This document shows positions 1 through 12,933 of a stretch of 64,000 nt of DNA, piece after piece. The notes below the pieces were generated by a model. It saw nothing but the letters and a program-made list of their open reading frames with translations, ran no database searches and had not been told where the DNA came from. The stretch lies in assembly GCA_013407085.1 (NCBI GenBank), contig JACCGJ010020011.1, forward strand, positions 62,001-126,000, written 5' to 3'. The DNA is from Atriophallophorus winterbourni (Eukaryota > Platyhelminthes > Trematoda > Plagiorchiida > Microphallidae). The first letter of the stretch is position 1. Every line of letters begins with the position of its first letter. The position numbers and the translations under genes are program-made.

Positions 1-1969
1 CATATCTCTTTTGCAAACATCTTTGTACCGCAAGTGCGGTCTGCCCAATGGTCGACTTCCTAATTGCAACTCACCGTAGAGTAGATCTTTCGGAATACGA
101 CCATTTTCCATTCTATAGACATGACCAAGCCACCGCAGGCGGCGCTGACGTAATAGGGTAAACATGCTCTGTAGACCAGCTTTTGAAAGCACTTCAGCGT
201 TAGTCACTCTGTCCATCCACGATATGTTCAAGATACGACGGATGCTTCGCAGATGGAAAGCATTCAGCTTCCGTTCGTGTATTGCGTGGGTGGTCCAGGT
301 TTCACTGCCGTATAGTAAAGCATATAGTACGCACGCGCTGTATACCATAATCTTTGTCTTTACAGTCAGCTTGCGGTTACCCCAAACACGAGAGTTCAAT
401 CGGACAAAATGACAGCTGCTCTGCCAATCCGCTTATCAATCTCCGTGTCTAGCGAGAGGTTATCCGCAATGGTTGAACCAAGATATGTGAAATGATGTAC
501 TGGTTCGAGCTGACAGTTTACAACAGTGATGATTGGTGGCGATACAGTCCCTTGACCAAGGACTTTGGTCCTGCTCATGCTGATTGTTAGACCAAAGTCT
601 TTGCATGCCGAAGAAAAACAGTCCAATAGCGACTGTAGGTTCTCTTGGGAGTGAGCAATAAAGGCTGCATCGTCGGCAAACAACAGGTCACGGATTATCA
701 CATCCCGTACTTCGGTTTGTGCTCTCAACCGGTTCAGGTTAAAAAGCTTGCCATCACTTCGCGTGCGTATGTAAATGCCTTCTGTTCTCGTTTTAAAAGC
801 GTGCCTCAGAAGCAGAGCAAAGAAAATGCCGAACAGCGTGGGAGCAAGAACACAACCTTGTTTACCGCCTCGGCGAATTTCAAATGCTTCTGAACTGCAA
901 CCGTTAAAATGGACTGAGCCTTTCATGCCTGAGTGGAACGAAATAACGAGTCTCAGCAGCCTTGGGAGACAGCCTATCAGATCAAGCATTTTGAAAAGAC
1001 CATCCCTGCTGACTTAGTCGAATGACTTATTTAATAAAAACAGCGTATAATGGCATACGCTGTTCCCGACACTTTTCTTGAAGTTGTCTCAGTGAGAAGA
1101 TCATGTCAACGGTTGATCTTCCCTTGCGGAAGCCACATTGAGATCCGGAGTAAATTCTATCAGCTAAAACTTGCAGCCGGATCTGTAAGACTTTAGCAAA
1201 CAATTTGTCTACAACATTCAGAAGGGAGATTCCTCTGTAATTGTTTCATTCGCCTCTGTCACCCTTATTCCTAAATAGCGTGATGATCTTTGTGTCTCGC
1301 ATTTCTTGCGGGACACCCCCCTCCTGAGAGCACTGAAGAAGCAAATGGTGAAGAGGCTGTAATAATGCTGCTCTACCGCATTTGATGAGCTCAGGTGAAA
1401 TTCTGTCGTCACCAGTGGGCCTTCCCATTCGCTAAGCGGTCGATTGCCTTATTGAGCTCATCAAGATTAGGAGGGGTATCTAGATATTCAATGGTCGGCA
1501 ACCATTCGACATTTTCAAGTGCATGCGTTAGAACCGTACTGTCTCTAGAGTAGAGGGCGGAGAAGTGCTCTAGCCATCTTTCCATCTGTTGAGTTTTGTC
1601 GACAATCGGCTCACCAGATAAAGACTTAACTGGAGGTGTTTTAAGTTTGTTTGGGTCAATGGCTCTCTTGATCCCATCATACATACCGTAAAAATTGCCG
1701 GTATCCGCAGCTTCTTGGATATTGAGGCTAACTTCAGTCCAATAGTCTTTTGCACAACGCCTTGCAGTCTGTTGGACCTTATTTCTAGCTGCTCTTAGAA
1801 GACGTAGGTTTTCATCTGTTGGCATACCTTTGAACCTCAAGATTGCTGAGCGTTTCTCATCCAGCACAGCAGTCATCTGAGAAGCGTTTGCTTCAACCCA
1901 GTCGCTCGTTCGAGCTTTCTTCGGACCGAAAGTGGAAAGTGCGACTCGGCATATGCAGCTTTTTATCAA
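1..1969 (-). pseudogene. retrotransposon linker and reverse transcriptase (broken frames)
   Basis: The frame 1969-1409 matches the region between endonuclease and RT (QMERWLEHFSALYS and ELNKAIDRLANGKA are typical of RTE-type proteins). RT motifs follow downstream on the minus strand: KQGCVLAPTLF and the catalytic FADDAAF box (about 900-770), then HHFTYLGSTIADN (about 505-465) and LLRQRRLRWLGH (about 160-120). The coding frame changes between 1430 and 990, with stops. The C-terminus is outside the window. Not functional as it stands. Confidence 0.85.
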
Positions 1970-2014
1970 TTCCCAGTTTTCTGAAGCAGATTCAAGTGGG
2001 GTTGTCTTGTGGAA

Positions 2015-2972
2015 CTAGTCCGTGAAGGCTTTTGCAAATCTCGCAGTTAGATTAGGTTCACACATGCAAGTGACGTCTATCCTAGGCTTAGCAGACAATT
2101 TGGTGCGGTGAAATCTCGTGTGGGGAAGCTTCAGTTTTGCACAGACCAGTGAATGATCAGTGTCGCAGTCTGCGCTTTGATATGATCTGTTGAGGAGCAC
2201 GCTTCTTATATTAGTACGCTTAACAAGAAAGAGATCAAGCTGATGCCAATGCTTAGAGCGAGGATGCTTCCAAGAGACTTTATGCTGTGGTTTTGTTTGA
2301 AAGAAAGTGTTACTGACACAAAGATTGAACTGTGTGCACAATTCTAAAAAGCGTTGTCCATTTTCATTGGTTTTACCTACACCGAACCTTGCGAGACAGT
2401 TTTGCCAAGACTCGTTATCTGCACTAAATCTGGCATTGAAATCACCCAATACCACTAAACAGTTTTTCTGTGGCACGTTTTTCAGAACGGCTGTGAGGTT
2501 ATGATAAAAAGCGTCTTTTCAGCAGGCGTCGTAGAGAGCGTCGGCGCATAAACGTTGACCAACGTAATGGTACCAGTAATGCACCTCAGATTTAGAGTTC
2601 GCTCCCGCTGCTGCTCGGTTCTGTTGCTTTTAATATGTCGTTTAGCACGGCAAACCCAACTCCATGCAGTCAAGGCTCATCGTAACCTCTTTCTTTCCAA
2701 AAGAATGTGTAATCACCTTCTGTTAGCTCACCTGTGTCTGGTAAGCGCGACTCTTGTAGGGCAGCCACGTCGACATTCAGCCTCTTTAGCTCGTTGTTAA
2801 TCACGGCGGACTTTCTAACGCCTCTGATATTCGAGACGTCGTCATGAAATCCTGTAAGCATGGACCGGACGTTCCAGGTTCCAAGTTTCAGAACTGACAT
2901 TTGTTGTTTTGTATTTCGATTCGCTGGTGCGGAAAAATACAGTCTGCTTGTCGGTTGATTCCTAATCCCCAT
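2015..2972 (-). pseudogene. retrotransposon endonuclease domain (broken frames)
   Basis: Three minus-strand frames carry successive pieces of an exonuclease-endonuclease-phosphatase fold. TWNVRSM and LQESRL lie near the start (about 2890-2740). VNVYAP is in the middle (about 2565). LGDFNAR and the C-terminal SADCDTDHSLV (about 2450 and 2160) carry the catalytic Asp and the Asp-His pair. In a live element this domain nicks target DNA for target-primed reverse transcription. Frameshifts near 2670 and 2480 break it. Confidence 0.85.
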
Positions 2973-3537
2973 GCACCCAATGAGGACAGCAGACCGTGGC
3001 GAGACGGCACCTTATTGACTGGGGGCTGCCCAGCTTGAGGCGGGCGGTAGCCGTCCAATGAGACCTGGAAGTCTCTCCCACCGTCGAAAGCAGCCCCAGG
3101 CGCTTAGCTCTACGCCAGTCGAGCCATAGCTTTTAACCGGTATCTGCTGCTTCCCGTGTTATTTTCCGTAGAAGCGGAATGGAGTGTCCTCTCCATTGGT
3201 GCGTTGTGATGTACGCCAGGGCAGTTCAATATGGAGAACTAGCTGTTGCCCATGCAGCAAGTGCTCCCTCTCCACGGCACCACTGGAACCAAAGGAACAG
3301 CTAGGCTGATACGTTTGGACAACGATGTCTTCGCAGGAGCTGGCAGGACGAAGTTGAATAAACTTCGGACTTCATAACGGGTCTCCGGCCCTGGAATGGG
3401 ATGTGTGCATCATAATATATTGATCGAAAGATATGATGTTCATTAAAATGGAACAAAAAATATGTTATCATATCAAAAATTTGCACTCTATCAGTATGAA
3501 CACCTTTAAAAGCTTAATTATCTTTACCTACTTACAG

Positions 3538-3570
3538 CCGTCGAATACAAACAAACTGAATTAGTGAAAG
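3538..3570 (+). CDS. micro-exon, 33 nt
   Basis: The acceptor is a pyrimidine-rich tract ending cttacag; the donor is gtgagc. Read in the shared phase (first two bases complete a codon) it gives VEYKQTELVK. The other two frames contain stops, so only this phase works. This is the most upstream exon found and lies about 120 bases beyond the 5' leader of the RTE element. Confidence 0.7.
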
Positions 3571-3715
3571 GTGAGCGTTTGGAATGGTGGCGTTTGACAA
3601 TTTGAACATCGTTGTTTATCAATTACTGATGAATATTGACGCAAATTTACTGTTTATTCTTAATATAGAGAACAAAATATGGATTCGACGAGGTTAGTCT
3701 ATTAACGGTTATATA

Positions 3716-3785
<70 letters not shown>

Positions 3786-5186
3786 TCTAAGTAATTGTTT
3801 CGAAATCCTATATAGTTGCTCAAGGCGCTTGTGAGTTGCTTTATAATATTCTTGAATATGTGTATCATAATGTCAATGTACTAAATTTGGTGTTAACTAA
3901 TATATATTTTGGATAATTATTAACGAAAATCTAAAATTAAATGTTCATATTTATTCAGTTTTAATTTAATTGCGGAATATATTTGATTGAATTGTCTATT
4001 CTTCATTCAACAATAAGTAGCATTTGACGCATCCATCTGCCACTTATGACAAAACACATACCGTCTAATAATGCCTAAATTGTATAGGAATAAATATAAT
4101 CGAAATAACTGTCAGAGGTTATCTTCCTCAACATCTGACTGGATTTGAAATTTCAAAATGTTTATATACCATCTCTATTTAGTTTGTTTTTCGAAAGTTT
4201 CCGGGGATGCATTTCTTTTGGAAATGAGATTCCAATTTCGAATTCAATCAATCTTAGCGCGAGTCATCTAACACCAAATAAGCAAGAACAACTTCAGGCC
4301 TGCAAGCTTTGAGCCGCTGTTGCTCAGCTAAACTGATTCTACGGGCAGAGAGTAGGGCAATATACTTGACTGACGGCTTGAAACCAGATTAACGTTATTT
4401 CATAAAGTCTGTCCAGGTTGAAAACCAAAACTCTCAAGTCAAACCTACGTAGCCTAATGAATATATCACATCATGCAATAGTTTTCAGAATCAAACTAGA
4501 AGTACAATCAATAACCCTAGTCCCTTTAAGCACACTCCATTTCGAATCAACTTATTTCACGCAATGACTGCAAACGAATAATTGTCCAAATATCTAAACC
4601 TAGATAGGCATGTGTTTAAAATGGTTTTGAGCGGATTATATACTTTTCGCAATAGCATAAGTTCTTTTTCATTCATCAAACTACCTTGCGTACACCTAAT
4701 TAATCTAGCTCGAGAAAACCACTTTTCCTATTTGTGAATAAGAGCACGAAAAGAAACAGATTGAGTATAAAAGATTCAACTCGACTAGTATAGAATTTGT
4801 GGACTAATACCAGATCTAAATGTTATTGGAAAAATACCTTAAACGTGATCATTTAACTGAGGCGAGCTCATGAAATGTTTCGACAAAATCCTAGGTCTTT
4901 ATTCTTATCTAAATAATTGACCACAGAAGAACATATCCAAATTGCCTAACTGATTGGCTGCCATCCAAGAATGCCTAATTCCCTTAAAACCCTCCACTGC
5001 GATATGATGTACAGATTTCTCGCTGGCACTTTAAATTATTTTAAAATATTTTTTAATCCAAACCTGCTCGGCATTTCGTAGCTCTGTAGTGATTTAGAGC
5101 AGAATATATTAACAGAAACGCGTTATAGATGAGCAGCTTTGCAATTTAAAAATAAGGTATAGAATGTCCTGATCAGTGATCTGTAT
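3571..5186. other. intron-like DNA with (TA)n tract
   Basis: AT-rich DNA with no exon candidate. A perfect (TA)n tract fills about 3711-3786. The rest shows no coding or RNA-gene signal that I can recognise. Confidence 0.5.
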
Positions 5187-5640
5187 TTGCCGACAACCGA
5201 GCATTTAATGTTCACTCACAAGAACAGTTTTATTTGCTCACATTTATGTTTCTCGACATCATTCAATGACTTTTGTTTGACAATCATCCAGAAAAATACC
5301 ACAATTTTCGTTCATGAGACTGTATCACATTCCAACATCACCGTTCAAATGAACAAATTTGAGAAATTACATCAGTTCACATATCTGGGATTATTTATTG
5401 CGTATAACCGAGATTAGCGCCCTTGTTTGTAATCATGGCAGGTTTAAACCCCAAGCTATTCGTAAAGTTAAAAATGGGCGGTCTAATGCACACGCTCATC
5501 GAATGCTTTTTATACGTAGTAGATCCTGTACTATCCAGGAAAGACATCGATATATGCTCTATTATTTCCTTTCACAAATCATAGGTCGATTATGGAACAT
5601 ATTGTGGTGACCACAGTAACAAATGGTGAACTCTATCATA
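5187..5640 (+). mobile_element. old RTE-like RT fragment
   Basis: The translation 5187-5417 (SFNDFCLTIIQKN ... LHQFTYLGLFIAYN) aligns to the RT C-terminal part of the element at 396-989 (ACKDFGLTISMSRT ... VHHFTYLGSTIADN), but on the opposite strand and strongly diverged. An ancient intronic insertion. Confidence 0.6.
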
Positions 5641-6748
5641 ATGCATGCTCAAGCTACTACAACAGCGCTAACCGAGATGGCTATCTCTAATTTAGAGAAA
5701 GAAAAATCGTCGTATACCAAATGTTTTATTCTTCGATGTGTGATAATCAGAATATAGACCTTTAAGCAGTTCGCAACAGTGGTAGCAAGATGCTTGCTTG
5801 ATACAAACTTTTATGTTCATGATTTTTGTTCCGGATTGGTTATCTACATTTTCTAATATATACTTAGAATGGGATCAATGAAGCTTTGTATAAATCCATC
5901 AATTTAGGAAGTCCCTAAAGTTTTAATTCCTGAATCCTTTAAAATTGATGCAATGTATTTAGCAAATTCCAATACACATGACCAAATCATCAGTTCTGCA
6001 CTTGTATGGGGTTTGTTGGATTCGGCTACTTTATACACCACGTGGTATGGGGCCGTCAATAATGTTTTTGTCATAAAATAAAAAAATAAGAAAGGAATCT
6101 TTAACACAAATCGGATTCCTTTTGCTTTCAATAATTCGACATTATGACCTGCAAATCTGCTCCACCATATCGGTTGCTAAACTAAACTTTTCGACATAAG
6201 ACCTGAAGACTTGCTAGCAATCCTGGTAGTAGAACTGTATTCTCATTGTTTCGTTTGTTTGCAAATGTGTTTAACATGATCTGAACTATTTTAGACTGAT
6301 TGCTTGATACGTGTGCCAGGAGAGTTTAAGCCAGTTTAGTGTTATCGCTTGTAGAACCGAACGCCAGATTTTTGAGAATTCGTCGAATCCCCATATGCGG
6401 ATGCTTCCTTATTAGCCTTTGTCATTGATCCTTCTGGTGTGATCCATTTTCCTATAATGTTTCACAACATGTATTGTCACATCCTCGTTAACAAGATAGA
6501 CGCAATTCATAAAAATATGATTTGATAACACATTAATAGGAGTGAATATTTAACTGAACTCTGCGTCCCCATAATGTCAACATTTTTATACGACTAAGTA
6601 ATTACTTCAAGTCATCACGTTATCTTTAAAGTATAGAAAGTATTGTAACTCACAATTTTGATACATACAGTGAAACTAGAAAATAACATAAACTGTCTAA
6701 ATTATTTTATTTATTAATATTTTATATATAATAAATAAATATTTTCAG
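5641..6748. other. intron-like DNA, nothing recognised
   Basis: AT-rich sequence without a supported exon, repeat or RNA gene. A 75-residue minus-strand open frame at 5904-6131 has no recognisable motif and is probably chance. Confidence 0.4.
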
Positions 6749-6781
6749 CCATGTTGGGTTTTCAAACTACTGCGGTGCAAG
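6749..6781 (+). CDS. micro-exon, 33 nt
   Basis: The acceptor attttcag and donor gtaaga flank a 33-nt exon. In the shared phase it reads MLGFQTTAVQ, with the split codon before it completing GCC (Ala) from the previous exon. All three frames are open here, so phase is set by the neighbours. Confidence 0.7.
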
Positions 6782-6951
6782 GTAAGATAATCAACACTAC
6801 CTTGTATATTTTAAACTGGGTTTAACACGTGTTACTAGAATTGCTTCAATTTCACCCCTGTTCAACCGTTCAACGACGTTAACACTTGAAGAGATATCTG
6901 TATTTTTGTTTGTGACTACTCATAAGTACCACATTTTCAAAATATTCACAG

Positions 6952-7118
6952 AAATGATCAAAAATTTGGACATTGGAAAAACTGGAATCCCGAGACCTAC
7001 CGGTCCCGGCAACCCTCCACCGTGTTACCTATCACGTTTGAACATTTATGAATGCTTCCCCGGATTCGTATTTCTGCATATTTATATGTCCGATTTGTCG
7101 AGATGGAAACACCAATAA
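6952..7118 (+). CDS. candidate alternative 3' exon, Pro/Gly-rich start
   Basis: A good acceptor (aaaatattcacag) lies 170 bases after the preceding donor. From it the shared phase stays open for 54 codons to TAA. It begins MIKNLDIGKTGIPRPTGPG, then NPPPCYL, and ends SRWKHQ. The stretch 6980-7040 is richer in G+C than its surroundings, as expected for coding DNA. No AATAAA was found close by. It could equally be a chance open frame. Confidence 0.3.
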
Positions 7119-8071
7119 CTTTAGTGGTGGTTCGACCGATCGAAACATTTTAACTAGGATTCCTTTACTTTCTTTATGAAGGAGTTCACATTTACTGCAT
7201 CAATTTCTAAATGCAGCATGGTTTTGCTCAACGTAGTGTCTTTCGAAATATATCCAACGTTTTATGCTGGAATTAGGTTTTAACTTTATATAAACGTTTG
7301 CTATTAAAATGTAACACTTTTGAGGTTCTAATGCTAACTCATTGAGTCTATTTAAACAAAGAATGCAATTCGATGCGTACATTTGTGCTCCCACTTGTCA
7401 GTGAGAGGAATAATGATCTGGAAGACTGGTAAACTGTGTTGTGAAAATGTGAATTATTGTCGACATTTCAAACGCATTTTCTCATAGGATTGTAGATGGT
7501 TTGAAAAGATAAACCCCTAAAACTTCGTGAATGCATGCATTAACAGTAGGATCTCCAAATGACTTGATGGTGTTTGTTCGGTGCATGAAATTATATTAAT
7601 TATCTACATGTCTTAAAAAGCTGAAGGAATATAGAACAAGGTTTCAATATCAGACTTTCTAAAACAACTGGTTCAATCACACATGCCCAAACACATTGGC
7701 TTATCCCATGGGGATGGATAACACGTTTATTTATATAATACACTTTTGTAATACATTTGTGAGAGTTATTTCTGTTAATCTTAAAAAAATTAAACCCGTG
7801 TTCCTTTGTGGTGCGTTTATTTGGAATTGTATTGTCCCATATTCAATGAAGTTATTCCATATATTTGAATCAAACTAAATTTCTATATAAGAGAATCTTC
7901 TATTCATATCACAAATATTTAAGCAGAATAAATATGTTTGATGCAAGGAATGCTAAACGCAATGATTATATGATTAAAAAACAGCGTAATTTCCGATCAT
8001 AAAACAATATTCTATTTACATATTTGGTAATAAATTCTATTTTTTATTTCATTGCTCTCTTTTTCACAAAG
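7119..8071. other. intron-like DNA, nothing recognised
   Basis: AT-rich, no supported exon, repeat or RNA gene. Confidence 0.4.
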
Positions 8072-8101
8072 TACCACTGTCGAATGTTTATTACGCCGAA
8101 G
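8072..8101 (+). CDS. micro-exon, 30 nt
   Basis: The acceptor tract ctctctttttcacaaag is strongly pyrimidine-rich and the donor is a consensus gtaagt. In the shared phase it reads PLSNVYYAE, joined to the previous exon through a GTA (Val) codon. Confidence 0.75.
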
Positions 8102-9720
8102 GTAAGTAATTGTTCAATGTCATAAATGATGTTTTAATTGTTTGCTTATTTTATTGTGTTAATATTCCATGTCAAGTTCGTTCAATGTACTTGGTGACTT
8201 CAAAATGCTCATAATTTGTGTGTCTTATAATTCCGAGGAAGTAAAACGTGAAACAGAAACTTTTATTGAGCAACATTAGCATTCACCACATACTGGAGTT
8301 TTTCTGCGATAGCGATTTTATGATTATGATGTCATGTTCATGATTAAAATGCCAAAGTGGAATTGTCGAGATATTGTCATTCAGACCTCAAAAAGCAATT
8401 AATTTATTAATGATGTTTAAAGCATAATTAATAAAATATCCTATAAGGTGGAAAGTGCTTCCATTGATTTGTAGTATAATTCCGTTGTGAATCGTGCTTA
8501 TTAGTAAAAGTAGATGACCAATGAACATTCTTTCTTATTGTGATATTCGTGAGTTGAAGCCATTAGCGTACGTGGGCTTAAGATTAGGGGACAACGCGAT
8601 AAGTGTTCGGGCATGCAAGGGACTTGGCTAATTTTGGATAAAGGTGTCACGAATCCTCTGGCAAAACATAATAGACGTTAAATCGGATATATGATTTCAA
8701 CTGAGGTAATCCATCTACATCTCATATTTAACTGGCGTATAAGTGCGCACATCTATTACCTTAGTTTGTTTCCTAAAATGAATCAATTTTGAATATTTTA
8801 TATAAAACGATTGCCTGCTAACCAATTACTATAAAGCGATCACAAAGTTATTAATCTAAATCAAAATACGCATTTATAATGAGTAAATTATCTGAAATGT
8901 ACTAGCACATAATCAAGTAATTTTCTGATATGAACCTTACAGTAAAAACTATCGATTCAGAGAGATGTGAGTTTCATTAGACATATAAAAATAATATAAA
9001 GAATGATGAAAATGCTGTTGCTAATATCCGGGTTGTGTCACGAATTATGTGATAAATTTAGTGTCGATGTTAACACAGGTTTTTCATGATACTCAGCTTT
9101 CTTCTTTTCATTCAAACGATTGAAAATGTTTCTTCTAATTTTATTGATCATTTTGGTTTATCATTTTCATGATAACTTGGCAATCATATTTCATTTAAAA
9201 ACTACACTCTCACATATTTTACAAATATGAGGATAATATGATAGGTCGTATAAACGTTAAAATAGCTCTCTGGTACGAGTCATATCTGAATGATCACCAT
9301 TAATTAAGGAAATGATATCTAATGTAACGTAAGGTAAATATAATACAAGAGTTTCTTAAATAAATGAAAAACGAAAAGTTCATTACTCCGATCATTTTAA
9401 TAAAATTAAAACGTTTTCAACCTAATCAAGTTATTCGAAAAGATTTCATTGAATATTTGATGAATAATGTTAAAAACGTTCAGCAGTTCACAAAATTTGC
9501 ATAATGCTGGATGGAAACTTAATTGCATGAATGGAATAAAACAATATGAATACTTTAAATAATATGATACTTTCCCTATATTGTTCGAGAATTTAACGTG
9601 GCGAATTAATTTTCGACAGCTTCTGTCAGAAAAGTTGAAATGCGTGAGTCGTTATTTGAAAACGTAGCATATTTGTTAACATTGTTGAAAGTACCATAAA
9701 AATCTCCATTTGCTAATATT
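8102..9720. other. intron-like DNA, nothing recognised
   Basis: Long AT-rich intron with no supported exon. Confidence 0.4.
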
Positions 9721-9900
9721 TCAACATACTCACAAAGACAGTTTTCGTGCTCTTGTAACTCAATCGGTAGGGACAGCAAACGCAGGATCCGCATGTATTG
9801 TTGTTGTGGAAAAAGGTTAAACATGTTACGTGCTTGTAATTTAATGTTGGATGAGGTAGGTAAAACCAACCTGTTACATCGCACGTGCTAATCACACGCT
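9721..9900 (+). repeat. old copy of dispersed repeat R
   Basis: The order of short matches (ccgcatg, a ggttaaacatgtt-like segment, gcttgtaattt, then aaaccaacctgtt) follows repeat R of the 27-64 kb array. The minus-strand translation also aligns (HENCLCEYVEILANGDFYG against ETGFCECVMEMHANVYFG). Much more diverged than the array copies. Confidence 0.5.
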
Positions 9901-10139
9901 TATAAAGGTAAGCTCATGGTCTAGTACAACGATAGTCATTTGAATGCATTTCGATGATAAACACATCTTTTCACATAAAATTAAACTGCTTGCACTTGGC
10001 AACCTTACACAATAGTGTCTCATAGGATCAAAGGTTGTTTTCCATAAAAATCTGTTTAAGATGTTTTATCAGAACGAAGGTTTCACATATATATTTTCAT
10101 TATGCACTGAAATTACCTTCTTCATTTAAACTCATTTAG

Positions 10140-10151
10140 TTGTAGTTGTGG
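10140..10151 (+). CDS. possible micro-exon, 12 nt
   Basis: The acceptor accttcttcatttaaactcatttag and donor gtgagt are both good. In the shared phase it adds three Val codons plus the split Val. One alternative frame has a stop. A 12-base exon gives little internal evidence, so confidence is moderate. Confidence 0.45.
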
Positions 10152-10649
10152 GTGAGTGAAAAATAATGCATGTGCGAATGTTACAAGTATTAAACATTTC
10201 ATGAAAAATTTAAGATATAATGATGGTTGCGAAAATACTTGGTTCATGTTTAGCCTCAAACTACATGCATCAAAATTTTGTTGCACACAAACAACAGATT
10301 AGTTTTTTTTTTATATTTCTGTAAGAGCAAAATAATTCACAAAAGTAATTTTATATGAATCTCATCAGCTTTTTGCCAATTATATATACGTTTCACTGCA
10401 AAATTGTAAAATGCTACATTTATGTTTTTTTCAAATTTGCAAGTTGAACGTTTTTATCTTTTATAAAAACTACACCCTAAGATCTAAGTTCTAATAATAT
10501 AAATTTCAGAATCCGATTTCAGGGTACTGGCACAAATTAAATTAATTAAACTCCATCTGTTGAGAAAAAGTAATTAGAAATGATAAAAACCTGCGTTACG
10601 ATCCTTTTAATCGAAACGTATCTATTTCATGGGAAAACACAAACTTGTT

Positions 10650-11300
10650 GTTGTTGTTGACCTAATCCGGTCGATGTCGACGATGGATTCAAAGTTATTC
10701 AAAGTTTTAATGGTCCAAAAAGTAAATACTTTACAGTAACCACAGATTAAAAATATAGGGAATTCATAAAAACAACACAAATGTTTTATACACAAGGAAA
10801 GTCAGCACGTGTATTCAGGTGCAAGGTTGGGTTTAGTCAACATATACTTGTCAAGTTCAGCCTTGAACATGTTCAGGCTTGTTGCGCAAATGATATGTGG
10901 GGGCAGTGAGTTCCATAGAAAACAGACTCTGACAGCAAAAAAACCCTTCGACAATTTGATCTGGAGTGTGGAATAATTAACTTGTATCCATGCGATCTGC
11001 TTCCACGTGCTTCTTGCCGATGAAACAGCTGTTCAAGTGGGTGATCCACTGTATGCAGTATATTGAAAAGCAGGATCAAGTCACCCCTGAGACGACGGTA
11101 CGAAAAGTCAAAGAGGTTAAGTGTTGCGATCCGCTCCTCGTATGGCCTGTTGTATAGCCCGGTCACCAGTTTTGTAGCGCGGTGGTATACCCGTTGCAGC
11201 AAGGTCATGTGCAACACAATCGCATGAAATTTCATATTCTTTAGCTTTTTGAATGATTGAACAGTCCGATTTTGGAGAAACAATCTATCATGCAGTCTGG
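10650..11300 (-). mobile_element. CR1-like non-LTR retrotransposon, 3' end
   Basis: The minus-strand frame 11283-10873 carries the typical RT C-terminus (RATKLVTGLYNRPYEERIAT, then LNLFDFSYRRLRGDLILLFN, then RSNCRRVFLLSESVFYGT). Downstream on the same strand is a short 3' region ending in tandem actttgaata/actttgaatc units (about 10705-10685), a tail repeat that also ends the element at 48063-48230. The upstream part of the element is missing (5' truncation). Confidence 0.8.
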
Positions 11301-11966
11301 CAACTCAGGGTTGTAAGATGTTACTTTTTAACTAACACTCTTACAAATATTAAACTTGATATTCCAGGCACATTTTTTTAAGTTAGTTTTCTAAAGATCC
11401 GTTAAACGAGTGTTTTGAGATTAAATATCCGCTTTGTATCCTTAATTGCAAAACTAAATACCTCTTTACCCAACGTCAATGCTTGCGTTTACTTTTGAAC
11501 ATTTTAAGCCGAATCGTGTTAGAAGGCAAATCACGGTGTAGGGTGCAATAATCCATTAACCCTGGTTTGCTCACTATGCCATTAACTTTGCTGACGATGG
11601 AAACCTTCTTCAGTTGAACGCGAAAATTGTTTTTGCTCAACAATAAACCCACTTCACATAGGTGGATTCACTACTACGGAAAACATTCGGATATATTATG
11701 AATTTAAATGTTAGATCTAACAGCTAACTGATGCTCTGAACATTTACAGCCAACTTTTAATTTTCTGGTTAGACTAAAGCAGAAAATCTTTATATTTTCT
11801 ATATGAGCATTTACATTCATAATTTTTATCGTCATCAAAATAGTTTCTGGGTGTAAACATGGGATTCATATTCTCAATAAGGCAAATGGCAACATAAGAA
11901 ATAAAAAAACATTGTTATCTATATTGTTGAAAGCATATTAATTTTATTTCTATCTATTTCATCAAG

Positions 11967-11987
11967 AATCTCCGAATCTAATTGCCG
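11967..11987 (+). CDS. micro-exon, 21 nt
   Basis: The acceptor tatctatttcatcaag and donor gtaagt flank it. The shared phase reads SPNLIA after a split GAA (Glu). Frame 0 is stopped. Confidence 0.7.
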
Positions 11988-12308
11988 GTAAGTTAGTGAT
12001 AATTTTTAAAATATACCAAGAACATGTATGTTTTTTTAAAAGTAAAGACTAGAGGCATATCTTGATGTATGCCCCAAAAAATAACCGTGGCAATTGCGAG
12101 CACATTTTGAAAGTTGCAGGTTATTATGCTTGAAAACCTGAAACAAATTGTTTAACAATTTAAGATATGATAAACATATCTGATGAAATGGTTTCAGAAA
12201 CAAAATTAAGTAGAAATAAATTTAGCACTCCGAGATCAAAAATTTGACAAATTTACTCCAACGAAGTTGATTTTAATAAAAAGACATATATTTTAATGAA
12301 ACTATTTA

Positions 12309-12340
12309 ATATATATATTTATATATATATATATATATAT
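12309..12340. repeat. (TA)n microsatellite
   Basis: Nearly perfect alternating TA between two micro-exons, 46 bases upstream of the next exon. Confidence 0.9.
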
Positions 12341-12386
12341 CGATCGAAAATGATGAATGCATTTTTTTCAATACACAATTTCCCAG

Positions 12387-12401
12387 AACCATGGGTCTTC
12401 T
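12387..12401 (+). CDS. micro-exon, 15 nt
   Basis: The acceptor ttttttcaatacacaatttcccag is strong and the donor is gtaagt. The shared phase reads PWVF after a split GAA (Glu). Confidence 0.7.
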
Positions 12402-12544
12402 GTAAGTAATAATAATCGCATGTATTACTTTTTAAAATTATTGGTCAGTCATTTCGAAATATTTGCGACTAGTAATTGCCAGAGGAACTGAAATCCCTAT
12501 AAAGTAACATCTAATTCTTCATTTGCATGCTTTCCCGTCACACA

Positions 12545-12725
12545 CACACCACGACCGGTTTCGGACAGTAAGATCAGGATCCGCATGCGCTTGAAACAGT
12601 GGCTGAACGGTAAACAAGCTGTGCTTGTATGCCACTTTTGGATAAGGCTGTTACGACCAACCTCTTCAATCACATGTGTCCAGACGCATGTTTAATGGTG
12701 TTAACCCCATAACCATGAAACAAAT
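12545..12725 (+). repeat. copy of dispersed repeat R
   Basis: It contains the R landmarks in order: ccggtttc, gacagtaagatcagg, ccgcatgcgcttgaaacagt, ggtaaacaag, cttgtatgccact, ggctgttacgaccaacct and ataaccatga. The same sequence blocks recur many times after 27 kb, so the upstream gene and the array share this repeat. Confidence 0.75.
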
Positions 12726-12933
12726 GAATATTTTGTTATTAATAATATTAATATTAATAATAATAATTAATTTTAATAATAAAATCCGTTTATAACCGAT
12801 TTCTACTAGCAAAACATATCATGGCTAATACTCCGAAAGGCATATGATTGAAAATTAAATTATTATATTTTTCTCTTAAATAAAATATTGATATATATTA
12901 TGAAAATAAAATATAATCGTGCATAAAATTTAG

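Larger units (their letters stand above)
1..3415 (-). mobile_element. RTE-like non-LTR retrotransposon, decayed, 3' end outside window
   Basis: Read on the minus strand, the order is a GC-rich 5' leader (about 3415-2975), an apurinic-type endonuclease (2972-2015), a linker (1969-1409) and a reverse transcriptase (about 1430 to the window edge). The frame is broken several times, so this is a dead copy. The leader is much richer in GC than the surrounding intron-like DNA. The 3' end lies beyond base 1. It bounds the candidate micro-exon gene on its upstream side and may sit inside its first intron. Family assignment rests on recognised endonuclease and RT motifs; the exact clade is less sure. 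Confidence 0.85.

Noticed and set aside
3647..3868. Minus-strand frame over the (TA)n tract (Tyr-Ile repeats)
   Set aside because: A translation of the microsatellite, not a gene; the same applies at 24.8, 57.0 and 61.4 kb.
8666..8706. AG and gtaatc pair near 8.7 kb giving about 31 nt
   Set aside because: Length is not 3n and the acceptor lacks a pyrimidine tract.
9900..9912. gtaagc donor after aaag near 9.9 kb
   Set aside because: No usable acceptor upstream; it lies in an old copy of repeat R.
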